From the NCBI RefSeq assembly GCF_002554795.1, contig NZ_PDEQ01000005.1:124001-188000 (forward strand): a DNA stretch of 64,000 nucleotides. Direction: 5' to 3'. Below are positions 43,821 to 53,699 of this stretch, in pieces. The notes beneath the pieces were generated by a model. It was not told the DNA's origin, searched no databases, and saw nothing but the letters and a program-made list of their open reading frames with translations. Source of the DNA: Longibacter salinarum. Lineage in GTDB: Bacteria; Bacteroidota; Rhodothermia; Rhodothermales; Salinibacteraceae. Numbering within the stretch: position 1 is the first letter of the stretch; each line of letters starts with the position of its first letter. Position numbers and translations under genes: made by a program.

Positions 43821-44594
43821 ATGTGTATAGCAGATCCCACTGAACCGGCATCGCCTATGACCGACTCGTCCGACACACCGTCCCACGATTCCCCGGCCTC
43901 TTCGTCCGGCGACGACGCAACGCAGCAGAGTCCGCTCGAAGTGAGCGAATACTCCGACACGGAACAGAAAATCTTCGATGCAGCGCTCGAGGAGTTCGCA
44001 CGTAAGGGCAAAGACGGCGCTCGCATGCAGTCCATTGCCGACGCCGCAGACATCAACAAGGCGATGCTGCACTACTACTTCCGCGGGAAAGACCAGCTCT
44101 ACGCGGATGTTTTTCGGCATACGATGCATCGCTTCATGGCGTCGTTCGGCGCCTCTCTTATCGACGCGCCGACGTTCGCGGAGACGCTCCGAGCCTTCAT
44201 TGAGGGCTACGTTTCCTTCGTTCGCGACAATCAGCTGTGCGTCCGCCTGATTGTAAACGAGAACCTGGCCGGCGGAACGCTGGTCGCGGAGAACGTGCAG
44301 CGAATGAAGACGACCGAAGGCACGCCACCGCAGGTCATGGTGCAACGCATCCGAACAGCCGTTGACGAGGGGGAAATTCGGCCGGTTGACCCCGAACACA
44401 CCATCCTGTCTATCGTCTCGACCTGCATTTTCTTCTTCGCCATGCGCCCGACCGTCGAGGCATTACATGATGATGCGTCCGACTGGGAGTCGTTCGTGAC
44501 GAGCCGAGTCGACCATATTTACAAGCTGATCTACTACGGCCTCGCCCCACGAACCGACAAAACGGCAACCGACAACTCGGCCGACGCCGACTGA
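43821..44594 (+). CDS. TetR/AcrR-family transcriptional regulator
   Basis: 257 residues. After a disordered, Asp/Ser-rich head of about 45 residues comes the TetR helix-turn-helix (KIFDAALEEFARKGKDGARMQSIADAADINKAMLHYYFRGKDQLYADVFRHTM), then a ligand-binding helical domain. An ATG at 43857 (MTDSSDTPS) is an alternative start. It lies directly upstream of an RND efflux set on the same strand, so it probably represses those genes and releases on binding a toxic compound. A palindromic candidate operator sits just upstream. Confidence 0.92.
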   Translation: MCIADPTEPASPMTDSSDTPSHDSPASSSGDDATQQSPLEVSEYSDTEQKIFDAALEEFARKGKDGARMQSIADAADINKAMLHYYFRGKDQLYADVFRHTMHRFMASFGASLIDAPTFAETLRAFIEGYVSFVRDNQLCVRLIVNENLAGGTLVAENVQRMKTTEGTPPQVMVQRIRTAVDEGEIRPVDPEHTILSIVSTCIFFFAMRPTVEALHDDASDWESFVTSRVDHIYKLIYYGLAPRTDKTATDNSADAD

Positions 44595-44639
44595 GCCGAC
44601 CTGACGCTATCTCCGCTCCACCCACTGCTCTTTTCCGGC

Positions 44640-46157
44640 ATGCACGCATCTCGCCGCATCTTCGCCGACGGCCTCCTTCCCCTTGCTGTGGCAGCCCTCT
44701 TCCTCACGGGCTGCTCCATGACGCCCTCGATGCCCACGCCCGAGGCAGAATCGGAGCTCCCGGAGACGTACACCACGGACGAGACGTCTGAGCTCCTCCC
44801 GGCTGCTACGGCGGACACGAATCGCGCCGTGCCGACGGAATGGTGGACGAGCCTCAACGACCCGACGCTCGACGCGCTGGTCGACTCCGCCCTCGTCGGC
44901 AACCTTGACCTCCGAACCGCCCGTGCTCGCCTGGACGAGTTGCAGGCCCGCTTCCGCATCGCTCGCGCCCCGCTCTTTCCGAGTGCAACCGCAAATGCAA
45001 CGGCGAACCGTCAGTCGCAGCCGCTTAACACGGGCCTTGGTGCCATCTTCGGCGGTGGGCAGCAAGGCGGAGGCCAGGAGGTCCAGCGCGTGAGCTACAC
45101 GACGTACAGCGCAACCCTCGGGCTGAGCTACGAACTCGACTTCTGGGGACGTATCCGAAGCCAGCGGAAAGCCGCCCTGAGCCAGTTCTTCGCGAGCGCC
45201 GCGGACCTTCAGAACACGCGCATCGCTGTGGTAAGCCAGACAATTTCGGCGTACACGCAGTACGTCACGCTCCAACGTCAGGAAGAACTCTCAGCCAATG
45301 CCATCGCCCTGCTCGAAGATCGATTGGCCACGACGCAGGATCGCTACAACCGCGGCATTGCCTCCTCCTTCGAGCTGTACTCTGTTCACCAGCGCCTCGA
45401 ACAGGCCCGCGCCGACCAGCCACCGCTTCGCGCTCAACGCTACGACGCACAGACGCGCCTTGCCGTACTCACCGGACGACTCGCCGGCGAAGAGCAAGAG
45501 CTACTTTCCCCGCCATCTCGCGACTCCCTGCAGCTTGACGCCGTCCCGGCCGGTCTCCCATCAGACCTGATCGCGCGGCGACCGGACGTGATGGCGGCAT
45601 CGGCTCGCCTCGAGGCCGCCCGACAGCAAATCGGCGTCGCACGGGCGGAAATGCTCCCACGCCTCTCGCTCACTGCGGAAGGGGGCCTGCAGAGCGCCAG
45701 CCTCGACGACCTCCTCGACATCGACCAACGGTTCAGTTCGCTCATCGCCAACCTGTCAGCTCCACTCTTTCAGGGCGGAGCGCTCTGGGCCCGCGTCGAC
45801 GTCACAAAGGCCCAGTACCGACAGCAACTCGCTGCATACGAAAAGACGCTGTTAACTGCTTTCCAGGAGGTGAAGTCCGCACTCGTAGCCGACCATCAGC
45901 AGCAGATCGCATACGAGCGCGTGCAACAACAGCTGGACGCGGCTCGCGCATCGTTCGAAACGCAGCGAAGCCGCTACGAGCGCGGCATCGGCGACTATCT
46001 CGCCCTGCTCGATGCCGAGCAAAACCTTCTGACCGTCCAGCAGCGAGCCGCCGCAGCCCGGCAGCAACGCATCGCTGCCCGCCTCACGCTCTATCGTGCC
46101 CTCGGCGGCCCATGGACCGAGACCGATCCCCCCGAGGATCCCCGTTTCTTCCAGTAA
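44640..46157 (+). CDS. RND efflux outer-membrane channel lipoprotein (OprM/NodT type)
   Basis: 505 residues. Lipoprotein signal with LFLTGC lipobox. Two OEP repeats follow, with the usual motifs WWTSLNDPTLDALVDSAL, LDLRTARARLDELQARFRIARAPLFPS, VSYTTYSATLGLSYELDFWGRIRSQ, PSDLIARRPDVMAASARLEAARQQIGVARAEMLPRLSLTA and RYERGIGDYLALLDAEQNLL. It would form the TolC-like trimeric duct of the tripartite pump whose other parts follow. Start and length are normal. Confidence 0.95.
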   Translation: MHASRRIFADGLLPLAVAALFLTGCSMTPSMPTPEAESELPETYTTDETSELLPAATADTNRAVPTEWWTSLNDPTLDALVDSALVGNLDLRTARARLDELQARFRIARAPLFPSATANATANRQSQPLNTGLGAIFGGGQQGGGQEVQRVSYTTYSATLGLSYELDFWGRIRSQRKAALSQFFASAADLQNTRIAVVSQTISAYTQYVTLQRQEELSANAIALLEDRLATTQDRYNRGIASSFELYSVHQRLEQARADQPPLRAQRYDAQTRLAVLTGRLAGEEQELLSPPSRDSLQLDAVPAGLPSDLIARRPDVMAASARLEAARQQIGVARAEMLPRLSLTAEGGLQSASLDDLLDIDQRFSSLIANLSAPLFQGGALWARVDVTKAQYRQQLAAYEKTLLTAFQEVKSALVADHQQQIAYERVQQQLDAARASFETQRSRYERGIGDYLALLDAEQNLLTVQQRAAAARQQRIAARLTLYRALGGPWTETDPPEDPRFFQ

Positions 46158-46214
46158 CGCCCTGGCCTTCGTTCTCTCCTCTGATTCTTGCCTTTCCGCA
46201 ACACCCGCGTTCCT

Positions 46215-47447
46215 ATGAAAACCTATCTAGTCGGCGCCGGCATCATCGGTAGCGGGATTCTTCTGGCCGTCCTGCTCGGCGTCTTCGCGCCCGCCCCGAA
46301 GAAGTCTGCTCCGCCGCCAACGGCTCCGCTCGTCAACACCGCCTCCGTGGACGTTCGAACCGGTAGCTTGTACGTCCACGGCACCGGCACCGTCCGACCG
46401 ACCGAGGAGATCACGCTCACAGCCGAAGTGGCGGGACGCATCGTCTCCACGAGCAAGGCGCTCGTTAGCGGGGGCCGCTTCGACGCGGGCGATGTGCTGG
46501 CGCAGATCGATCCGTCCGACTACAGAAATGCCGTTCGGCAGGCGGAGGCACAGGTCACACAGGCCGAGTTTGCCGTGCTCCAGGCGGAAGAGGAAGTCGC
46601 CGTCGCGCGGGAGGAATACGGGCGCATCAAGGAGCGGACGGGCCGCGCCCCGGAGCCGGATAGCACGAACCTCGGGCGTCTGATCTTCCGGGAGCCGCAG
46701 CTCCGCCGCGCGGAGGCAAACCTCGAGAGCGCTCGCGCCACACTCGACGACGCGCGAACCCGGCTCAGCCGCACGCGCATCACCGTACCCTTCGACGGCA
46801 TCGTGCGCTCCCGGCAGGCCACGCGCGGATCGTACGTCGGCCCCGGCACCCCCATCGCCACGGTGTACGCAACCGACGCCGTCGAAATCGTCGTCTCACT
46901 CCCGTCGAGCAAAGCTCAGCTAATTGACGAGCTGTGGTCCGCGAATCAGCAGCTTTCCCCGTCCAAGCTGCCCGCAACGGTCTCCTCCGACTTCGGTGGG
47001 CAGAGCTTCACCTGGGACGGCTACGTCGACCGGGTCGAAGGTGCCGTCGACGCACAGACCCGCACCATCGATGTCGTCGTGCGGGTGCAGAATCCGTATG
47101 ACCCGATGCCGACCGTCGCCTCCCAGCGAAGCGAAGGCCCGGGGACGAAGGGACGGCCGCCCCTATCCATCGGCAAATTTGTGAGCGTCGACATCCAGGC
47201 CCAGCGCGACGCGAACTACGTCGTGATCCCGCGCAATGCACTCCGCTCCCGTGAGGCCGATGCGTCACCTGTCGTCTGGACCGTCGTCGGCGACACCATG
47301 CTCGTCGAACGCGGCGTCCGACCGATCCAGACCGTCGAGAGCACCACCTACCTCGCCGCCGACCCGGCCCTCTCCCCCGGCACCTCCGTCATCACCACCG
47401 ACCTACGCGTCTACGCGGATAGTATGCGGGTGAGGGTTCAGCAGTGA
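46215..47447 (+). CDS. RND efflux periplasmic adaptor (membrane fusion protein)
   Basis: 410 residues from the ATG at 46215. One N-terminal membrane anchor (LVGAGIIGSGILLAVLLGVF), then beta-barrel and lipoyl parts (GTGTVRPTEEITLTAEVAGRIVS, GDVLAQIDPSDYRNAVRQAEAQV), an alpha-helical hairpin (about 105-185), the second lipoyl half (ITVPFDGIVRSRQATRGSYVGPGTPIATVY) and a barrel that closes the chain. It links the inner-membrane pump to the outer-membrane channel. Its TGA stop is the first part of an 8-bp repeat tract. Confidence 0.94.
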   Translation: MKTYLVGAGIIGSGILLAVLLGVFAPAPKKSAPPPTAPLVNTASVDVRTGSLYVHGTGTVRPTEEITLTAEVAGRIVSTSKALVSGGRFDAGDVLAQIDPSDYRNAVRQAEAQVTQAEFAVLQAEEEVAVAREEYGRIKERTGRAPEPDSTNLGRLIFREPQLRRAEANLESARATLDDARTRLSRTRITVPFDGIVRSRQATRGSYVGPGTPIATVYATDAVEIVVSLPSSKAQLIDELWSANQQLSPSKLPATVSSDFGGQSFTWDGYVDRVEGAVDAQTRTIDVVVRVQNPYDPMPTVASQRSEGPGTKGRPPLSIGKFVSVDIQAQRDANYVVIPRNALRSREADASPVVWTVVGDTMLVERGVRPIQTVESTTYLAADPALSPGTSVITTDLRVYADSMRVRVQQ

Positions 47448-47487
47448 CGTTTGAACGTTAAGACGTTGGAACGTGTGAACGTTTAGG
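47447..47487. repeat. 8-bp repeat tract at the adaptor gene's stop codon
   Basis: Five octamers in register (acgtttga, acgttaag, acgttgga, acgtgtga, acgtttag), the first sharing its leading A with the TGA stop codon. It marks the left side of an inserted segment within the efflux operon. Confidence 0.85.
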
Positions 47488-47547
47488 CGTGGTGGCTGGA
47501 GCTAATCCGAGGACTTCGTGCATCCATTGAACATCTGACTTTGAGAA

Positions 47548-47987
47548 ATGGCTACAGTGCATCGTTTTGAGGAACTCGAAGTCTGGAGAACGGCCCGATC
47601 ACTCACAACGACGGTGTACCGGCTAACCCAAACACGGTCGTTTTCTAAGGACTTCGGGCTGAAGGATCAGATTGAGAGAGCCGCTGTCTCGGTGATGAGC
47701 AACATTGCCGAAGGATTCGACGCCGGACGCAGTCCACGTTTATCCAGTTTCTCGGATATGCAAGGCGATCTGCAGCGGAGGTGAAGTCGCAACTATACGT
47801 TGCCCTGGATCTCGAGTATATCTCTCAAGACGAGTTTGAAGTCGCATTCGATCTGGCGGACAAATGCTCGAGACAGCTTTTCCGATTTATCCAATACCTG
47901 GAGTCCCGCCCGAACGAGTCCCGTGTCCGCGAAGATGGTGTCCTGTACGAGATCGACGACGTTCACTTGGCTGACAAAAAGACCTGA
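47548..47987 (+). pseudogene. Frameshifted four-helix-bundle (23S rRNA-intervening-sequence type) protein
   Basis: The first frame reads MATVHRFEELEVWRTARSLT ... VMSNIAEGFDAG, the family's standard opening and 'SNIAEGF' motif, then goes out of frame near 47737 and stops. In the other frame the sequence continues correctly (FIQFLGYARRSAAEVKSQL, then YVALDLEYISQDEF ... CSRQLFRFIQYL) up to 47987. One base missing near 47737-47739 explains the break. Joined, it would be about 145 residues, slightly longer than normal for the family because of the C-terminal end. These proteins occur in rRNA intervening sequences and as free-standing genes of unknown role. A sequencing error is the alternative. 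Confidence 0.85.
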
Positions 47988-48264
47988 ATCAATGGCTACG
48001 AGGGTTCCAATTGAAACCCGACGCTCTCAAACATGAGCCGTAAACGCTTCAGAACCTGTTTGGCGTACAGCCTCTGGCCACCCACGGGTACGAACCTCCC
48101 GACGATCGGTCCTTGCGACGCTAATAGCACGGAGGCTTCGTGGACCTCGCTCATCGAGTCTCGTGCGACCGTACTAGAGGATCACTTCGTTCCTTCCAGA
48201 GACACGGCTTTCGGTCTTTCCTTCGCTCATATCAGCTCACGAACCATCCGCCAAGCAGGTTTTC
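47988..48264. other. Non-coding stretch before the RND pump gene
   Basis: About 280 bases after the broken four-helix gene with no recognisable gene or hairpin. Together with the repeat tract that follows, it separates the pump gene from its adaptor. Confidence 0.35.
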
Positions 48265-48344
48265 AACGCCCTAACGCTTCAACGCCCTAACGCCTCAACG
48301 CGGCCTTACCTGAACGCCCGAACGAGTTACACCTTAACGAGTCT
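48265..48344. repeat. 8-bp repeat tract before the RND pump gene
   Basis: Ten octamers in register: aacgccct, aacgcttc, aacgccct, aacgcctc, aacgcggc, cttacctg, aacgcccg, aacgagtt, acacctta, acgagtct. The unit aacgcctc also occurs three times at 12441-12464. The tract ends about 12 bases before the pump start codon. Confidence 0.87.
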
Positions 48345-48355
48345 GCCGTCCCCCC

Positions 48356-51300
48356 ATGAACCGAGCAATTGAATGGTTTGCGCGTAACGGCGTGGCCGCC
48401 AACCTGTTGATGCTATTCCTCCTGATCGGGGGTGGCGTCGCGGCGGTGACGACCGTCCAGGAAACGTTTCCCGAGTTTAGCCTGGATGCGGTACAGATTC
48501 GCGTGACGTATCCCGGCGGCTCGCCGCAAGAGGTCGAGGAGTCGATCGTGCGCCGCATCGAGGATCGCATCGAGAGCGTCGAGGGCATCGATCGGGTTCT
48601 GGGCACGGCATCGGAGAACGCGGGCATTGTGACAGCGGAGCTCAAGCTGGGCACCGATGTCACGAAGGCGAGGAACGACATCAAGCAGGAGGTCGACCGC
48701 ATCAGCTCGTTCCCGCCTGAAGCCGAGGAGCCGATCGTAACGCAACTCGAGAACCGCCAGCAGGCGCTGCAGATTGCGTTGTACGGAGATGGCGAGGCGC
48801 GCGTCTTGAAGGAGATGGCCGAACAGCTGAAGGACGACCTGATCCAGTATCCGGAGATCTCGTTCATTCAGGTCATTGGCGTTCGGGACTACGAGGTCTC
48901 GATCGAGGTCCCGCGCGATGCGCTCCGGGAGTACGGCCTTACGCTCGGACAGGTATCGGCGCTCGTTCGACAGGGCAGCCTCGACCTTCCCGGCGGAAGC
49001 ATCGAGACGAGCGAGGAAGAGATCACCATCCGGACGAAAGGGCAAAACTACACGAAGCAGGACTTCGAGGACATTATCATCGTCAGCCAGAACGACGGCT
49101 CGCAGGTTCGGCTCGGCGACATTGCCTCGGTGGAGGACGGCTTCGACCAGAACTCGGACCTGATTACCCGCTTCAATTCCGAGAATACGGCGATCCTGAA
49201 CATCTTCCGCACGGGAGACGAGCAGGTGCTCGCTATCGAGGACCTCATCAAGAAGCATCTCGACGAGGAAGTCCGCCCGGCACTTCCGGCGAACTTCGGC
49301 GTCGCAATCTGGCAGAACCAGGCGGAAAACCTCCGGAGCCGACTCAACCTGCTGATCAAGAACGGTCTGCTGGGTCTCTTCCTCGTTATTATTGCGCTGT
49401 CTCTGTTCCTCGCTCCGCGCCTGGCGTTCTGGACGTCGGTCGGTATCTTCCTGTCGTTCATCGGCACGTTCATGGTGATGCAGTACCTGGACGTGTCGAT
49501 CAACCTGCTGTCTCTCTTCGGCTTCATCCTCTCCATCGGAATCGTTGTGGATGACGCTATCGTCGTGGGGGAGAACGTCTTCTCCGAGCAAGAGAGCGGG
49601 CAAAACCCATTGCAGGCGGCGATCAAGGGCACAAAGCGGGTCGGGGTCCCCGTGATTTTTGCGGTGTTGACGACGGTTGCTGCGTTCATGCCGCTTCTCT
49701 TTGTGTCCGGCACGATCGGCAAGTTTCTTGGTGACATCCCAACGATCGTCATTATCGTGCTGCTGCTGTCGCTCGTGGAGGTGCTGCTGATCCTGCCGAA
49801 CCACCTCTCGCACGTGAAGAAAAACGACAAGCCGTCGAACCCGGTCGCGCGGTACATGGACCGGGCCCGCCTGTGGGTGGCCGCCCGCCTGAAGCTGTTC
49901 ATTCGCGGTCCGCTAACGAAAGGGCTCGCGTTCGCAACCCGGCGATACGGACTGACGCTTTCCATCGCGATCGCCATTCTCATCGTTTCCTTCAGTTTCG
50001 TCGCGAATGGCTACATCAAGTTCAACTTTTTCCCGCAGGTGCAGGGCAAGCTCGTCACCGCCCAGCTGGAGATGCCCGCGGGTGTGACGGCGGAGGAAAC
50101 CGCGAGAGTCACACGCGAACTCGAAGAATCGGGGCGATCCGTGCTCCGCGAACTGGAGGAAGAATCCGGACAGCGCCTGGGCGACAATGTCTACGTCACG
50201 GTTGGCCAGCAGCCCCGCGCGAACAGCGGACCCAACAGCGCAGGCTTCAACGCGACGAAAGCCAATATCGCCGAGGTCAGCTTCGAGCTCATCGACCCGG
50301 AGGAGCGCGATGTGACGTCGACGCAGTTTGAGGACCAGTGGCGTGAACGAACCGGAACGCTCGCGGGCGTCCGGTCGCTCGCCTTCACCGCCAACGTCGT
50401 TCAGGTCGGCGAGCCGGTATCCGTGCAGCTCTCTGCGTCCACGTCTGACGAGTTGGATCGGGCCGTCGCCGCTGTTCGAGATTCCCTCCAACGCTACGAA
50501 GGCGTTTTCGACATTCAGTCGGACCAGGAGCAGGGAAAACAAGAGGTGGAGCTTCGCCTCAAACCCGCGGCTCGAACGCTTGGATTGACGCTCAGTGACT
50601 TAGCCCAGCAGGTGCGCGCGGCGTACTTTGGCGTCGAGTCGTACCGTCTGCAGCGCGGCCGCGACGAAGTTCGCGTCTACGTTCGGCTGCCGGACGAGGA
50701 ACGCAACGCCCTCAGCGACCTCGACGAATTCCGGATCCGTGCACCAAACGGGGCCGAGGTCCCGCTGGAAGAAGTCGCGACCGCCTCGCTCGGATTTGGC
50801 CCCTCGCAGATCAACCGTCAAGATGGGCGGCGCGTGATTACCGTCACGGCTGATGTCAACCCGTCTGTGACGACCGGACAGGAGGTGACGAGCAGTCTCA
50901 CGGCCAGCGTGCTGCCGAATCTGCAGGAGTTGCTGCCGGGGATGACGTACCAGTTCGGCGGTCAGCAACGCGAGCAGCGGAAGGCGCAGAGCTCCCTTGC
51001 GATCGGATTTCTCCTCGCGCTGTTCTTCATCTATGCACTCCTTGCGATCCCCTTCCGCTCGTACGCGCAACCGCTCATCATCATGAGCACCATCCCGTTT
51101 GCCTGGATCGGCGCCATCATTGGTCACCTGGTCCTCGGACTGTCGCTCGGCCTCCTTAGCGTCTTCGGCATCGTCGGACTTTCAGGCGTTATTGTGAACG
51201 ACGCGCTCGTGATGCTCGACTTCGCCAACGAGGAGCGTGCAAATGGGCATGACTGGGAAGAGGCACTCATTCGCGCCGGGCAGGCTCGCTTCCGCCCGAT

Positions 51301-51577
51301 CCTCCTCACGTCGGTGACGACCTTCCTCGGCGTCTTCCCCATCATCATCGAGCAGAGCGTCCAGGCGCAGTTTCTCATCCCGATGGCCGTCAGCCTCGGC
51401 CTCGGCATCCTGTTCGGCACGTTCGTGCTAATGTTTATCGTCCCGGCCCTCGCCATGCTGCAGGAAACGATCGCCGCCTTCGTCAGCGAACGGATGCTTG
51501 GACGCGAGCGGTCGCTCGACTCGTTCGGTCCGTACGCCGCGCAGAGCGGTTCGTCGCCGGAGCCGTCGGCAGCATAG
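48356..51577 (+). CDS. RND-family efflux transporter (AcrB/HAE1 type)
   Basis: Inner-membrane proton-driven pump, 1073 residues, twelve membrane helices with two large periplasmic loops. Motifs include WFARNGVAANLLMLFLLIGGG at the N-terminus, FPEFSLDAVQIRVTYPGGSPQEVEESI, GFILSIGIVVDDAIVVGENVF (the proton-relay Asp pair in TM4) and GLSGVIVNDALVMLDFANE in the second half. The closest style is the metal or hydrophobe HAE family of Bacteroidota. It completes the tripartite set with the two genes at 44640 and 46215, though about 900 bases of unrelated sequence separate it from the adaptor. Confidence 0.95.
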   Translation: MNRAIEWFARNGVAANLLMLFLLIGGGVAAVTTVQETFPEFSLDAVQIRVTYPGGSPQEVEESIVRRIEDRIESVEGIDRVLGTASENAGIVTAELKLGTDVTKARNDIKQEVDRISSFPPEAEEPIVTQLENRQQALQIALYGDGEARVLKEMAEQLKDDLIQYPEISFIQVIGVRDYEVSIEVPRDALREYGLTLGQVSALVRQGSLDLPGGSIETSEEEITIRTKGQNYTKQDFEDIIIVSQNDGSQVRLGDIASVEDGFDQNSDLITRFNSENTAILNIFRTGDEQVLAIEDLIKKHLDEEVRPALPANFGVAIWQNQAENLRSRLNLLIKNGLLGLFLVIIALSLFLAPRLAFWTSVGIFLSFIGTFMVMQYLDVSINLLSLFGFILSIGIVVDDAIVVGENVFSEQESGQNPLQAAIKGTKRVGVPVIFAVLTTVAAFMPLLFVSGTIGKFLGDIPTIVIIVLLLSLVEVLLILPNHLSHVKKNDKPSNPVARYMDRARLWVAARLKLFIRGPLTKGLAFATRRYGLTLSIAIAILIVSFSFVANGYIKFNFFPQVQGKLVTAQLEMPAGVTAEETARVTRELEESGRSVLRELEEESGQRLGDNVYVTVGQQPRANSGPNSAGFNATKANIAEVSFELIDPEERDVTSTQFEDQWRERTGTLAGVRSLAFTANVVQVGEPVSVQLSASTSDELDRAVAAVRDSLQRYEGVFDIQSDQEQGKQEVELRLKPAARTLGLTLSDLAQQVRAAYFGVESYRLQRGRDEVRVYVRLPDEERNALSDLDEFRIRAPNGAEVPLEEVATASLGFGPSQINRQDGRRVITVTADVNPSVTTGQEVTSSLTASVLPNLQELLPGMTYQFGGQQREQRKAQSSLAIGFLLALFFIYALLAIPFRSYAQPLIIMSTIPFAWIGAIIGHLVLGLSLGLLSVFGIVGLSGVIVNDALVMLDFANEERANGHDWEEALIRAGQARFRPILLTSVTTFLGVFPIIIEQSVQAQFLIPMAVSLGLGILFGTFVLMFIVPALAMLQETIAAFVSERMLGRERSLDSFGPYAAQSGSSPEPSAA

Positions 51578-51698
51578 TACCTACTTGCACCTATACTGCT
51601 GATAAACGTTAATCAAACTAAATTTCAATAAGTTGACTCGTATGAATCCATTTATTATACTTAATTCCATCGCAACATATAATATATGTATTTCATCC

Positions 51699-53543
51699 AT
51701 GATAGACTGGTTTAAAGTGTTACTGCTTTTCGTTTTGCTAAGTATCGGTTTGGGGTCGATGCGACTTGCTTCTGCACAGTTAGCCGGTGCAAGGTCCATG
51801 AGTACGAGTGACCCGAACCTCAACTCATCGTGGGATTGGACCCAGTGCAGGCGCATCGATATATACGCCACCAGCCGCACCTCGAAATACCAACCTCTTC
51901 TGCCGTTTTGTAACAACGACTCACCTGTATTTGTCGATATCACATCAGGCGACGTCGAACCGTCAGACGGCTGGAGATTGATGTATCGAGATTTCGGCAC
52001 GAGTAGTTCTAGGTCCTCGGAGCCTAGATTCATCCTCTACAATCGCTACACAGGCGAGGTTCGAGTTTTCCTCTTCAACACAAATAGTTCTGGATCGTAT
52101 TCGCGCGCTCTAGCCTCTGTCAAAATCGATAACGCTGGGAGCAGTCAAAATACTATCCCGCCCTATCAACTTCTCGACTTCTACAACACCAAGGAGGTTG
52201 TAGCCCCCATAAACTACGTTAACGAGCGATGGGTTTACTTTACTTTTTTTGCCAAGGACTACATCAAGAATATTGGAGATAGTAAATTTACAGATGCTAT
52301 TTTCGTGTTTGAGGTTTATGGAATACAGGATACCTCCTTCGACTTTAGTGGCGGCATTACGCTTAATGCTGCATATTCCAATGACGGGAACTCAACCAAT
52401 TTCTTCAGTAAAGCAGGAAGCCTGCTTAGTGCCATTGGTGGAGAGCCAACAGCAAACTTCATTCGGCAGTTCAAAAATACAGGTGAAGTCGAACCGCCCG
52501 AAGATCCGAAAAGCACTAGGAACAGGATTATCGAACTCGCCGCTGCCGGTCTTGAAAGCTATGTTCCTGGAATCGGGCAAGTTGCAGGTGCTATTGGGAG
52601 TTTCATTGGCGGAACCTCTAGTTCGCGTCTCACGCAATTAAGTGGAGATATTACACTTAAGGGGACTTCACAGTCGATCCGTAGCAACCTGAATTTCTTC
52701 ACGAATCGTATCCCTGGCGCGCAGCGATCTAACAACCAAGGCGCTCCGCTATTTGACGATCCTCTTGGCGTGTACTCGTTGTCTGGAGAACCAATTAAGC
52801 ATGACTTCTCGACAATTTGTTCATACTACTACTGTACCTTTAACCTTGACATCTATGGACAAAGCGTCAGCTTTGACGTCAACTCTCAGCAGTTAGTTGG
52901 TAGCAGTAGTGCGACAGTGGATGTGTCGTACGCAATCACGAACGAAATCACAGGTTTCGTCAGGGAAGGAGGGGCTTATCCATCAGATGGGTATACATCA
53001 GACCCTACCGACTTCAATATTAGATGTAGCGAAACGTATCAACTCGATGAGTGCAATATCGGGCGCTATAAGAAAGTTGTGCGTGCGACAGTAACCCCAG
53101 ACCCTCTCCCCTCTCCAGATTTCGTTCCAGTTGAGATTTTCAAAACGACACAAATCGCCGCTGGTAATTACCAGGCGTACGACTCTGGCAATACACAAAC
53201 GTACAGCAAAAGCCCATCGGCAGATGATTCTTCAGCCCGAACAAAACAAGTTGAAATCAAACGGAAAGGAAACGCTCCGAAACAGACTATGATTGTAGGA
53301 AATTTTCCGAATCCCACACAGAGTCGTTCAACGATCGAGTTTAAACTCAGCAATGCAGGGCCTGTACGGATTGACGTATTCGACATGATGGGTCGACGCG
53401 TCTACACAGTAACAGACAAATCTTACCCAATAGGAAGCCACCGAGTCTCTGTTGATGTCACTGGCCTGTCTAGCGGCGCATATCTGTATCGACTTCAGAC
53501 CGAACAGACATCTGACAGTGGTCGGCTGACGGTCATTCGCTAA
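51699..53543 (+). CDS. Secreted protein with T9SS-type C-terminal sorting domain
   Basis: 614 residues from the ATG at 51699; an earlier in-frame ATG at 51642 would add a stretch ahead of the signal. The signal peptide is MIDWFKVLLLFVLLSIGLGS...LASAQ. The body has no domain I recognise; it is Ser/Asn/Thr-rich with a possible amphipathic glycine-rich helix pair (IIELAAAGLESYVPGIGQVAGAIGSFIGG) near 290-320 that looks membrane-interacting. The last 85 residues form a type A sorting domain (GNFPNPTQSRSTIEFKL ... VDVTGLSSGAYLYRLQ), used by the type IX secretion system. Base composition is clearly AT-richer than neighbours and codon choice differs, suggesting transfer. Confidence 0.82.
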   Translation: MIDWFKVLLLFVLLSIGLGSMRLASAQLAGARSMSTSDPNLNSSWDWTQCRRIDIYATSRTSKYQPLLPFCNNDSPVFVDITSGDVEPSDGWRLMYRDFGTSSSRSSEPRFILYNRYTGEVRVFLFNTNSSGSYSRALASVKIDNAGSSQNTIPPYQLLDFYNTKEVVAPINYVNERWVYFTFFAKDYIKNIGDSKFTDAIFVFEVYGIQDTSFDFSGGITLNAAYSNDGNSTNFFSKAGSLLSAIGGEPTANFIRQFKNTGEVEPPEDPKSTRNRIIELAAAGLESYVPGIGQVAGAIGSFIGGTSSSRLTQLSGDITLKGTSQSIRSNLNFFTNRIPGAQRSNNQGAPLFDDPLGVYSLSGEPIKHDFSTICSYYYCTFNLDIYGQSVSFDVNSQQLVGSSSATVDVSYAITNEITGFVREGGAYPSDGYTSDPTDFNIRCSETYQLDECNIGRYKKVVRATVTPDPLPSPDFVPVEIFKTTQIAAGNYQAYDSGNTQTYSKSPSADDSSARTKQVEIKRKGNAPKQTMIVGNFPNPTQSRSTIEFKLSNAGPVRIDVFDMMGRRVYTVTDKSYPIGSHRVSVDVTGLSSGAYLYRLQTEQTSDSGRLTVIR

Positions 53544-53585
53544 CCGGCACGTTACACTTGTTGGTCACTCAGTTACTACCCATCG

Positions 53586-53632
53586 GGATCTGTTAGGGCA
53601 GCAGTACGCTATTGCTCCTAACGGATCCTTCT
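53586..53632 (+). terminator. Hairpin after the T9SS cargo gene
   Basis: Arms GGATCTGTTAGG (53586-53597) and CCTAACGGATCC (53617-53628) pair with a single mismatch around a 19-nt loop, 43 bases after the stop. Only a short T-stretch follows, so termination strength is uncertain. Confidence 0.55.
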
Positions 53633-53699
53633 GACGCTTCTATGAGTCAATGTGAAGGTACGCGACTGACACTTACCATCGAAGAACCCCACTTCCAAG

